A stretch of DNA of 64,000 nt. Origin: Malania oleifera. Lineage: Eukaryota; Streptophyta; Magnoliopsida; Santalales; Ximeniaceae. Position 1 is the stretch's first letter. Every line of letters begins with the position of its first letter. The stretch lies in assembly GCF_029873635.1 (NCBI RefSeq), contig NC_080417.1, positions 26,050,182 through 26,114,181 on the forward strand, written 5' to 3'. Position numbers and translations under genes: made by a program. The notes under the pieces are model-generated. The model was not told the origin of the DNA. It worked only from the letters and a program-made list of their open reading frames with translations, and ran no database searches. Shown here in pieces: positions 1-9,120 of this stretch.

Positions 1-674
1 AATGCTGCAGAACGGCTAGTTTGACCCTTGTCTTACATTAATAAATGCCCAACGACTCTCCAGCATTCCTCTCGCCCATTTGGTGTTTAAATAGGAGTAA
101 TTGCATTTATTCCTCACCAAGAAAGTTAATATTGTATCAAAATCATTTATTGGTGCTTGCATTTTTAGGGTTTGCACATACACTCACTTGCCCTCTTCTT
201 GCTGATCTTAGTTGTGTTTCTACTCTATTGATAAGAGGACATTGAGTGAGAATTCTGTTGTAATATTCAGCTCAAAGGGAGCATTCAAAGTTGTATTTAC
301 TTCTCACCTTCTTCTTGAAAAGAAAGGCTCTTTGTGAGCCATTATTGGGTGTCTCTAAGTGAGCACCTTGTTGAAGCTTTTTATGAGCTACCGTCTATTT
401 GCTTCTCCGCTCGAAGGATGATTTTAGTGGATTTTGGGAATCCTTGAGTTGGTCTCAAGGCGTGGACGTAGGCGGGGTGCTGAACCACGTAAATATGTTT
501 ATGTTAAGCTTTTCTTCTCTCATATCTCTTTTATACTATTATTGTGATTTCCTGAATCTTTACACTGCGATTTTATGCACTTGCTCTTGGTAAGATTTTT
601 GTATTTGTAGAAAGTTAGCACATCCGCGAAGAAAGTCTATTCACCCCCCCTCTAGATGCTCAACCGGGCCAACA
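1..674 (+). mobile_element. Copia-type LTR, 3' portion (cut by window edge)
   Basis: The right edge ends in CCAACA and abuts the copia integrase codons that start near 675, so this looks like the end of a separate LTR inserted into that element. It carries two landmarks shared with other copia LTRs here: a stretch at about 414-500 containing CTCAAGGCGTGGACGTAGGC and then GAACCACGTAAATA, and a C-run ahead of the terminus (about 646-652). No primer site follows the edge, so it is not a 5' LTR in + orientation. The left edge lies outside the window, so no target duplication can be checked. The short reading frames at 45-245 and 399-593 show no family signal. Confidence 0.6.
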
Positions 675-1498
675 GAAGGGATTTGACTCATCAAATACTA
701 CATGAATGGATTTTATAACGGTTAATGTTCGTTTATTATATACTCTGTAGGTTTTACTATCTAAGGCATACCCTAGGAAGATACCTTCATCTAATTTCAC
801 ATCAAACTTTCCTAAATGTCCATTGTCTCTAAGCACAAAACATTTATAGCCAAAGATATGAAAATATGATATGTTTGGTCTATGGCCATTCCATAATTCA
901 TAAGGAGTCTTATTTAGAGATGGTCTAATCAAAACTTTATTAGAACATAATAGGTAGTATTTATAGCCTCAGCCGAGAAGTACTTAGGTAATTTATGTTC
1001 GTTAACCATAATTCTAGTCATTTCTTGTATGGACCTATTATTTCTTTTAACTACACCATTCTGCTGTGGTGTTCTAGGAGCCAAAAAATTATGAGATATT
1101 CCTAATGAATTACAATAGTCTTCCATGTCTTGATTTTTAAGTTCTCTACTCCTATCACTTCGGATTTTAGTGACAGAATAACCCTTTTCATTTTGAATTT
1201 TCTTACACAGTTTAATGAATTGTTCACACACTTCATCTTTGTGACCTAAAAATAGTTCCCATGTATATATTGAATAATCATCAACTATGATGAATGCGTA
1301 TGATTTTTCTCTTAAACTCTGAGTTGGGTTTGGACAAAATAAATCTAAGTGTAGCATTTGAAGTGGCCTAGTAGTAGAGATTACTTTCTTCTTTTTAAGG
1401 CTAGTTCTTGCTTGTTTTCCTAGTTGGCATGCATCACAAATTTTATCTTTCACAAATTTAGTCTTAGGCAATCCCTTAACTAATTCTCTCCTTAACAA
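675..1498 (-). pseudogene. Copia integrase (broken)
   Basis: Integrase core of the copia element in two overlapping frames (929-1498 and 675-932). Visible are the HHCC-type zinc region (CDACQLGKQART near the start), the first catalytic Asp in LHLDLF and the VDDYS strand. The stretch around PQQNGVV, where copia integrases normally carry the third catalytic acid as E, reads K in this copy, so the D,D-35-E triad is incomplete. The C-terminal part (YELWNG, LGKFDVK, IFLGY, VVFDES) is the usual post-core domain. The frame runs directly into the foreign LTR at 674. Confidence 0.85.
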
Positions 1499-1935
1499 GT
1501 TCAGATATTAAATCCATGTTTGTATGTCCTAGTCTCCTATGCCAAATCCAACTAATCTCATTTATAGCGGAAAAACAAGTAACATGTTGAGGAACAAGAA
1601 TGTCAAGGCTAGTGGTGTAGACATTTTCATGACAATCAGCAGTAAACAATATTTTGTTTTCAGATTTGTTTTCTACAGTGCATTTGTCATGTTCAAATAA
1701 GACTTTATAACCTTTATCACATAGTTGACTTATACTCAATAAGTTATGTTTCAATCCATCAACCAATAACACGTTATCAATGACAAGTGAAGGTTCCTTA
1801 CCAACTCCAAATGATTTTACCTTTAGAGTTATCCCCAAATGCAACGAATCCTTCATCTTTGGATATGACAAATGCAAATTTAGCTTTATCTCCTGTCATA
1901 TGTCGCGAGCATCCGCTATCCATATAACACTTGTC
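1476..1935 (-). pseudogene. Copia protease and pre-integrase domain (broken)
   Basis: A protease-like motif (MDSGCSRHMTGD) is readable at about 1890-1925, upstream of the 133-residue frame 1476-1877. That frame holds the typical LVDGLKHNLLSISQLCD stretch and the HRRLGH pre-integrase motif. In an intact element, the aspartic protease cleaves the Gag-Pol polyprotein. The protease motif and the downstream frame are not continuous, so the region is a decayed polyprotein segment. Confidence 0.8.
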
Positions 1936-2049
1936 CTTTAAGGAGGACAATCTCAAGCACATCTACAGGACATAATCAGATAACTACTTTTGGTACCCAG
2001 TTTTCCTTGGGTCCAAGGGGGTTATAGTACTAGATTCTCATTTGACTTT

Positions 2050-2480
2050 CCAGACTTTCTTAATTTTGACATATTTATTTTTGAAAGGAAAGTCAAATTT
2101 TATGTGACCCAACCTCTTACATTTAAAACATGTAATATTCTTATGATAGTCTTTAGTTGGAACATATGATTTTGACTCTCTTTCAAAACATCCCATGTAG
2201 AGATGTTTCTGTTTTAGATTCTCCTTCCCATTAAAACCAAGACCTTCCTTCTCTAGGAAATTTCTTTGAGCTCCTAGAGTTTTTCAAAATTATTTTAACC
2301 TTCTGTAAATTTATAGATAACCTTATATTTATCTTTCAAATTCTTTTCTAACTCGTCAATTTTCAAATCCTTGTTTTTCATGAGAGATGCATGATATTCA
2401 TTTTGAATTTCAACTAACTTTGAAAATTCTTTCAATTTTAATTTCAAACCAGAATTTTTCTTATTCATTTTCTTAAGCAT
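2050..2480 (-). pseudogene. Copia gag-linker: coiled coil and second zinc knuckle
   Basis: A lysine/glutamate-rich, probably coiled-coil frame (2295-2480) is followed on the - strand by a second knuckle-like motif near 2090-2135, read as CFKCKRLGHIKFDF. Its final Cys is replaced by Phe, so it probably cannot bind zinc as a complete CCHC. Several stops separate the pieces. A coiled coil plus a second knuckle between gag and protease is seen in long copia elements; it is described here from the sequence only. Confidence 0.6.
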
Positions 2481-2648
2481 TTTAAGGATATATAGATATT
2501 CCTAATGCAATTCATTACAAGAGAGCATGCTATTTTCATTTTCTAAATCACTTGAATAATAAGATGAAGCATAACAAAAAGATTGTACCTTGTGATCACC
2601 GTGAGCCATCAGACATAGGTTCGCAATCTTGTCATCACTGAATTTAGA

Positions 2649-2693
2649 TTATAAACTACTGGTACTGTGAGTGTCCCAGCCCACCTTTAGAGC

Positions 2694-2724
<31 letters not shown>

Positions 2725-3573
2725 GACACTTTCTTCAGCTGGGGACAATCTGGCTTGATATGTCCAAATTCTCTACAGTTATAACAAATAGGAGGATCGT
2801 CCTTTTGCTTCTTTCTGCTTGACTCTTCCTTTTCTGTTTTTGAGCTCTTAAATTTTCTGGTGTATTTCGTGTTCTTTCTCATGAACTCTCCAAATTTCTT
2901 AGTGATAAGTGTCATGTTTTCATTCAATTCTGAATCACTTCCCTCACTGGAGTAATGAGATGATGCCTTAAGTGTTGTAGCTTTATTTGCTTTGATTTGC
3001 TCATTCTTCCTCTCATTTATTGCAAGCTCATAGGTGATGAGCGATCTAATTAGTTCATCAACAGACATCTCCTTCAAATTTATCCCTTCTCCTATTGCAG
3101 TAGCTTTAGCTTCCCAAACTAGAGGTAGTCCCCTAAGTATCTTCCTGATCAACTCATAAGTAGGGTAAGATTTACCAAGAGCACTCAAAGAATTCGTGAT
3201 GTGTGTAAATCTAGTATACATGGATTGAATAGATTCATCAGTAGTTATTTTTAATGCCTCATATTCACTAGTAAGCATGTTTATCCTACTATCTTTTTAC
3301 TTCCTTAGTACCTTCATATGTAACTTCTAATTTTTTCCAAATCTCTTTAGTAGTATTACAAGCCATCACCCTATTAAACTCATTTACATCTAGTGCCCAG
3401 AATAACAAGTTCATTGCAGTAGCATTTATTTGCACAGATTTCCCATCTTTTTCAGTATACTCATCTTCAGTTTTGAGTACATTTACCTTATCAACTACTT
3501 TCATAGGGACATGGTTTCTCTTGGAAACAATTTTCCACACTTTCCAATCCACATTTAAAATATATATACTCAT
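2649..3573 (-). pseudogene. Copia gag (UBN2-type) with CCHC knuckle
   Basis: Two frames, 3289-3573 and 2649-3278, make up the capsid-like region; a break lies between them near 3280. Typical gag phrases are visible (EIWKKLEVTYEGT, then IQSMYTRFTHITNSLSALGK, ILRGLP). A complete CCHC knuckle (CYNCREFGHIKPDC) lies near residue 165 of the second frame. It is followed by a poly-lysine run encoded by an expanded TTC/GAA microsatellite at about 2697-2722, which is probably replication slippage. Gag packages the element RNA; this copy is broken. Confidence 0.85.
2695..2723. repeat. (TTC)n microsatellite inside gag
   Basis: About ten TTC/CTT triplets in a row. On the coding (-) strand they give a run of about ten lysines just after the zinc knuckle. 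Confidence 0.9.
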
Positions 3574-3710
3574 TCTTCTTTTCTAGTACGTGTAATTTAC
3601 ACCGCAAAAAATAGGTGGTCTAGTGGACGAGTGTCCCTCACCGAATGGAGTTACGCCGATGTGTGTCATGTGATCATTTTATAAATGATGGTTAAATCTA
3701 TGTAAACCTA

Positions 3711-3722
3711 GCTCTGATACCA
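3711..3722 (-). promoter_or_regulatory. Primer binding site, tRNA-Met type
   Basis: The - strand reads TGGTATCAGAGC, the complement of the initiator tRNA-Met 3' end. It lies two bases inside the LTR end at 3725. It fixes the orientation and the 5' LTR boundary of the copia element. Confidence 0.9.
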
Positions 3723-3724
3723 AA

Positions 3725-5955
3725 TGTTAATTTAGGTGTAATCCTAAGAGGGGGTGAATTAGGTATTTTAAAAATCTTTAACATTATTTTACCACTTAAT
3801 CCCTATTTCTATATTTAACAAATTAATTACAAGAGTTTGAAATTAATTCAAATTATTATCTCAATAAATTCTATTTTACCCAATTAATTATCAAGTGCGT
3901 GTGAGGTTATTCAACATGCACATATGCAAGATAGGTAATGAAACGCATTGTGGAAATTAAAAAGAGTAAAGGAAGAGAGAAGGAAAACACAATTTTTACG
4001 AGATTCAGCCAACCCGGCCTACGTCCTCGCCTTGAGCAACCCACTCAAGGATTCCACTAAATCTCCGCTTCTTTAACCGGGACGGAGCTTCCCTTACATC
4101 CGCTTCTTACAAGAGGCACAACTTCCTCCTCATCCGGTTCACAACCCGAACCGTGATTACAATATAGAATTTCAAATCTGCAAAACAACTCAATATTGTT
4201 TCTAACAAAACTAGCGAGTACAATAAAAAACCTAACACATATTCATATGATAAAACTTGAAGCTCAATATGTATGTAACGATATAAGCGTTATATGAATG
4301 ATATGCTTCACAAAATTTCCCTTTGATAAAATTTCCCAAAATTATTATATAAGTAAATGCTTTGGAGAACTTAGAGTTTTTGTTCAACTTACTAGATGCA
4401 AGAATACCGAATGTGATCTTATTATAAAATTGGTTTTGACTATTATGAATATCTAAGTTCTTGCTATCAAATAATTTGTGAAGTTAAATCTTTGAATAAA
4501 TAAAAGACTTTGAATATTGTAAAGATTTAAACACTACTCGTCACAACAAAATTTCTCACAAATATATATTTTGAGAACCTTTAGACTTTTCAATTAAGTA
4601 GATTTCGTAATAACAAAATATTGAGTATTTGAATGAAAATAAGAACTTGAAGATCTTCAAATATTCAATGTGTAGAAAATCCTTTCACAAATAAATTTTT
4701 ATGTATCAGCACAAGATTTTTCTTTTTTCAATAAGTGTAATAGATGTATGAATATGAGATATGAAAAATCTTCAAGATATCTATATATTGAAAACACAAA
4801 CCAATCCCTTGATTACCAAACCTCAATCACAAGAACTTGCTTTCAAGATGTGTAAATGAAATCCCTTCGAAAAGCTGAGATGATTTGCCTAAACTTGATG
4901 AATATAGTTGGAGTGCAAGTAAACGTATTGCAATATTTTCGAGTTTCTCAATATTATTCAAAAAGTTGGGGCACTAGGGTTTAGAGGTTGATTATATAGG
5001 CAATCTTGGCCTTAGGATAAGTCCTGACCGTTGGATCAACTTGATCAAGTGTATAACTCGTGTGTTCTCTCGCTAAAGATCTAATTTTTAAACTTCTCAC
5101 AGGTTCATATGACTGAATATTAGGGTTCAGACGTTTGATGTTCCTTAAAGCTTTGAAAAATTAAAATGGACACAGGGTCAGATGACTAAACTTAAGGTTC
5201 AGACTTCTGAAGTCCCTACTTTAGATGACTGAACTGAAGGTTCAGACGTCTAAAGGGGTTTTGTTTGTTCTGAGTTTCAGTAATTAATTCTTCAAACGAC
5301 TGAACTAATTCTTCAAACTTTTGAGGAAATCCTTCAGACGTCTGAAGTAAAACTTCAGTCATCTGAAGTTGCATCTTCAAACGTTTGAGGGTAATCCTCA
5401 GTCGTTTTGGCAGTCCAACTTCAGCTTGTTCTGAGTTTCAGCAATTAATTCTTCAAACGACTAAACTAATTCTTCAAACTTCTGAGGAAATCCTTCAGAC
5501 GTCTGAAGTTGCATCTTCAAACGTCTGAGGGTAATCCTTAGTCGTCTGGGCAGTCCAACTTCAGTTTTTTTTTTTTCAAAAAGAAATTTTGCTTTCTTGC
5601 TTTGCTTCTTCATAAAACATTTTTCGGGATTTTAAATAGTCTCTAAGTCAATGAATAACCCCTAAAATATTTTCATGAGATGCATGAGTCCTAAGGTCAG
5701 TTTAGAATATATTTTGAGCTTCGAATTAAATCATATGAAATATATAAATACATTCAGTTCTAAATACCCATTTTCATGATGATCTTGAACTTGCCGGTTG
5801 CATCTTCGTTTTTTTACTCTTTTATTTCCATGGATTGTGTCAAGTTGTATATCCTTTAATTCTCATGGCTTCCATGACTTTCTAACCTTCCGTGCATGCT
5901 AAATATTGTTCATGTTCACAATCTTAATGCACAGATCAAATACTAAGTGATTTGT
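3725..5955 (-). mobile_element. Copia 5' LTR, part 1
   Basis: In + coordinates the LTR begins TGTTAATTTAGGTG with AAGAGGGGGTGAATTAGG close behind. It contains the conserved copia-LTR stretch at about 3990-4065 (CCAACCCGGCCTACGTCC) and an array of AGACGTCT-like palindromes at 5100-5560. The LTR is broken at 5955 by a solo gypsy LTR and resumes at 8129. Joining the flanks gives an uninterrupted phrase across the insertion (AAGTGATTTGT then CATTATC), which supports the nesting. Confidence 0.8.
5100..5560. repeat. Array of AGACGTCT-like palindromes in copia U3
   Basis: About 15 imperfect copies of a 10-12 bp motif such as TTCAGACGTCTGAA, TTCAAACGTTTGAG and TCAGTCATCTGAAG, spaced about 15-35 bp apart. 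The second half (about 5423-5565) nearly repeats about 5258-5425, so part of the array is a duplicated block of about 170 bp. Confidence 0.75.
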
Positions 5956-6036
5956 TGTAACGATCCGAAGAATAATGGTATTTAAATAATAAAAAGAAAG
6001 GGAAAATGGAAATAGGAACAAAAGAAGGCAGCCGAC

Positions 6037-6282
6037 TTTGTTGACGACGTTGCATTTTGGGTGGGATAATCCCAAGAAATTTTTCAGGCCTCATCGACGA
6101 ATACAGGGGTTTCGTCGACGAGGGTTCTTTAGGATCTCGTCGATGAAGTTCCGTCTCGTCAACGAAAAGATACCGAGAGAGGATTTTTGGAAGCCTGAAA
6201 TTCGTCGACAAGGGTTAAGGTTCGTCGACGAACTTTCTACAAGACTCGTCGACGAGGTAACGTGGCTCGTCGACGAATCCCG
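6037..6282. repeat. TCGTCGACGA palindrome array upstream of TATA
   Basis: About nine copies of a TCGTCGACGA-like palindrome (several exact, others TCGTCGATGA, TCATCGACGA or TCGTCAACGA), spaced about 15-45 bp. The last copy ends about 10 bp before the TATA box. Confidence 0.85.
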
Positions 6283-6285
6283 CAG

Positions 6286-6331
6286 TATAAATAGGGTTAA
6301 GCGTGATTTTTCAGTTCATTTTTTGTGCATG

Positions 6332-6366
<35 letters not shown>
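6286..6366 (+). promoter_or_regulatory. LTR core promoter: TATA box and CT repeat
   Basis: TATAAATAGGG at 6286, followed about 40 bp later by an uninterrupted (CT)n tract at 6333-6366. The spacing puts the CT tract at or just after the expected transcription start. The same TATA plus CT layout recurs in other gypsy LTRs of the window. Confidence 0.6.
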
Positions 6367-6369
<3 letters not shown>

Positions 6370-6905
6370 CTTCAGTTCCATACCATTCTCTTTAAGATCT
6401 CAGGCCGATTCTCTGCCGGTTCGACGATCTGAAGCCACCACGACGCTCATGGGAAAGTTTTCTACAAGTATGCTGGAGTGGATCGTTGGTGGGCTGAGTT
6501 GGAAACCATCCCAAGTCTAGGGTAAGAGTTTCTACTCAGTATTTACCTATTTGATAGTTGTAGAAAGTGTTGTACATGTAGAAATACTGAACTTTAGTTA
6601 TGAGAAATGTCATTTTCAGGGTGGTGAACAGGGAACCCTACGGGTGCAGGAGTGTTTGATTTAGAGGTTTTTCAGGACACAGGTAAGGGGATAAACTAAA
6701 CTAATATTTTATGAAAAGTATGTATAGTATTATAGCATTTGATTTCAAAGAAATAAATATATTTATATATGATTTATATTTGGAATACTGCTGAAAATGA
6801 TGGTATGTTAGAAATATGAAAAACCCATTTCGTGTGGCATGAGTAGAAATTATAATGAAAAACTATTTTCTAGGAATGTGTTAATGATACGGATTTTTAT
6901 AAAGG

Positions 6906-7120
6906 AGAACCGGCATATGGGCTGAGATTCTGATATATTTTCCGGCGTACGGGTCGAGCTATGTGTATGATTTGCCAGCGTACGGGCTGAGCTATGGATA
7001 TGATTTGCCGGCGTACGAGCCAAGCTATAGAAATGATTTTCCAGCGTACGGGCTGTGCTATGGATATGATTTGCTAGCATACGGGCCGAGCTATGGTAAA
7101 ATGTGAAATACCAGCGTACG
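6906..7120. repeat. 36-bp minisatellite in solo LTR
   Basis: About six degenerate tandem units of about 35-36 bp with the core GCCGGCGTACGGGCTGAGC followed by TATGGATATGATTT. Units are adjacent with no unique spacers. Confidence 0.85.
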
Positions 7121-8128
7121 GACCGATAATTTTCATGATATACGTATATATGAAAAATTATATGATTGATTTGATAATTAATGATATGAAATATCCATGT
7201 ATCACAGTTTTAGTATATGTTATATGATATCAGAACCTGGTTGGCTTGGTTTAGGCTAGCACTTGCACGGTACCATTGCTATGTGTCCATGGTTATCATG
7301 ATCATGATATTTGTGTTAACGCCGCTGTACGAAGTGGTGTGAGATTGGATGGTCGATGTGGTTTTTAAGAAGTGTGTGAGTGCCCCTGGTGTACGGACTA
7401 GGTCTGGCAGACCCATCAAACTTACATACTGTACTTTTGACTTGGCAGTGGTCGGCCAACCATTGCCAGGTCCAGCCTTCGGGCCACACAACTTAGTCAT
7501 GTGGGGGTAATACATGATAACAGCCAGTTAACCTACCATAATTGTTTTCGTATTATTATTTATATGAGATGAATTATGCTATGGAAACCATTATGTTCTG
7601 CTATGTTTGATTATATATGTTTTCCCAAAAATGATGTATATACAGTTTTACTGGTTATGTTTATGATTATATGTATATCACAGAAATGCTCATATTGCCA
7701 CACACTAGTGTTAGTTTATTTCCCTTACTGAGATGTCTCTCACCCCAAAATTTCATAAACATTTCAGGAGTTCCTGATAGGAGAGCGGGTAAAGCCCCGT
7801 TGATCTAGTACGGTTGGTCTGCCCTTCCAGAAGGGTAAGTGTTTTGATAGGGTCGGATGTATTTAGTGGGATGACCCTAAGATATCTTTTGGGTGGTATA
7901 ATGTGTGTATATAAATACAGTGGTTGTAGTAACTCTGGTATTATGATGTTTGGTATAATGAGATATATATGTGATTGTATGTTTCTTGCTGTTTAGGCTT
8001 CCGTTATATATTCTAATATATTCTTGGTACCCACGGGTCCAGGTGGATTATGATCTGCGAAGTTTTGTGATATTGATTTTATTATATTTAAAAAAAAATG
8101 TGGGAATCAAGCAGGTCGTCACATTTGT

Positions 8129-8166
8129 CATTATCAAAATAAGATTGGACTTATAGAGTCAATACA
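8129..8166 (-). mobile_element. Copia 5' LTR, part 2 (outer end)
   Basis: Short stretch after the solo LTR that continues the interrupted copia LTR. On the - strand it begins TGTATTGACTCTATAAGTCC. The TG start at 8166 pairs with the CA end at 3725. Confidence 0.65.
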
Positions 8167-8560
8167 GTGAATTTAAAATAAAAGAAGAAAACAATAAATA
8201 GATGCCACATTTCACCACTATGAGTAGACATGTGGTCCACAAAGCTGAACTGATATGTTTTTCCAAAACCATTGGTTTTATTTATTTATTAAATTTATTT
8301 AAAATTTTTAATTTTTCAAAAAATTGAAAAAAAAAATTTCTGAGGTCACAAAAAATATTTGAGTTATTTTGGCTCAAAATTAAAAAAAAAAACATAAAAA
8401 AATATAAAAAAAAGAGGAAAAACCTTTAAAAATCTCATAAAATTTTAGAAAAATTTTGAAAATTTTCACAAAATTTTTACAAAATTTCAAAAAAATCTAG
8501 GAATGTTTTTAAAATTTTCTCTTACTTAAAATTTGATGATTTTACTTAATTTTTTGGCGT
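8167..8560. other. AT-rich low-complexity spacer
   Basis: A-runs and AAATTTT-type tracts dominate from about 8280 to 8510. I see no coding frame, terminal repeat or RNA gene. Confidence 0.6.
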
Positions 8561-9120
8561 GCGTGTCCCATTGATTTTAGAAAAGGTAAAAAGATATTTC
8601 TGATCTTATCTGTATTAGCTCTAAGAGAGGTTTTTCTAATAAGATCTCCTCGTTTGGAGGTTAGACATTCCTAATTGCACTTTAATTTTTATTTTATTTT
8701 CTTAAATTTTATTTATTTAATTATTTATTTACTTATTTATCTATTTATTTAATTGTTTATTCCAAAGGGGTTAATTAAATATCATTAGCTTTAATTTAAG
8801 GATAATTCATGATTAATTAGGTACCGTTCGTAGAATAGGTGTGTAGGGGATGTTGATACCTTCCTCTCGCATAACTGAACTCTCGATCCCAATTTTGGTG
8901 AAAGACAGACTAAGACTACAGGTTCTTTGACCTAGGAATAGTCTATGGACCAATCAATGAGTAGTAATTAGGTGATTTAACTGCACCAAGATAAATAACA
9001 GGTTAGTGGTGACTGCATTAAATTTTCATTATTATTATTTATTGTCATTTTAGACCCTTCTTCGGGACGTTGCAAAAACAACGACAATCACGTAGATATA
9101 ATTTTATTGGAACATAAATT
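8560..9120 (+). mobile_element. Decayed LTR-retroelement end (Tat/Ogre-type or LARD-like)
   Basis: The segment contains GGTACCGTTCGTAGAATAGG, a GTGTAGGGGATGTTGATACC stretch and, near 9003, GGTTAGTGGTGACTGC. The same phrases occur in the opposite orientation at 29500-29720 (GCAGAGTCGCCACC, then AACACCCCTATCAACACCC). Such phrases are common in the termini of large non-coding plant retroelements. No target duplication was found. The lineage is an inference. Confidence 0.4.

Larger units (their letters stand above)
5956..8123 (+). mobile_element. Solo LTR, gypsy (Tekay-like), TSD TTTGT
   Basis: A 2168-bp LTR starting TGTAACGATCCGAAG and ending GCAGGTCGTCACA, flanked by perfect 5-bp duplications TTTGT (5951-5955 and 8124-8128). 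No internal region remains, so it is a solo LTR left by LTR-LTR recombination. It contains a palindrome array (6037-6280), a TATA box at 6286, a CT microsatellite at 6333-6366, a 36-bp minisatellite (6906-7120) and the conserved module near 7255-7520. It sits inside the copia LTR. The frame 6038-6520 is a by-product of the repeat array. Confidence 0.93.
675..8166 (-). mobile_element. Copia element (SIRE/Maximus-like), 5' LTR to integrase, truncated
   Basis: Read on the - strand, the order is 5' LTR (8166 to 3725, interrupted), a tRNA-Met primer site, gag with zinc knuckles, protease and integrase. Reverse transcriptase and RNase H are missing because another LTR begins at 674. The coding part is split into many frames, so the copy is dead. 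The long LTR (about 2.27 kb once the inserted solo LTR is removed), the coiled-coil stretch after gag and the two knuckles suggest the SIRE/Maximus lineage. That lineage call is an inference and was not tested by phylogeny. Confidence 0.8.

Noticed and set aside
6038..6520. 160-residue open frame in the solo LTR
   Set aside because: It reads through the TCGTCGACGA array and the CT repeat (poly Ser-Leu); it is a by-product of the repeats in an LTR promoter region.
6906..7120. Regular direct repeats resembling a CRISPR array
   Set aside because: Units are contiguous with no unique spacers, lie in a plant LTR, and have no cas genes nearby. It is a minisatellite.
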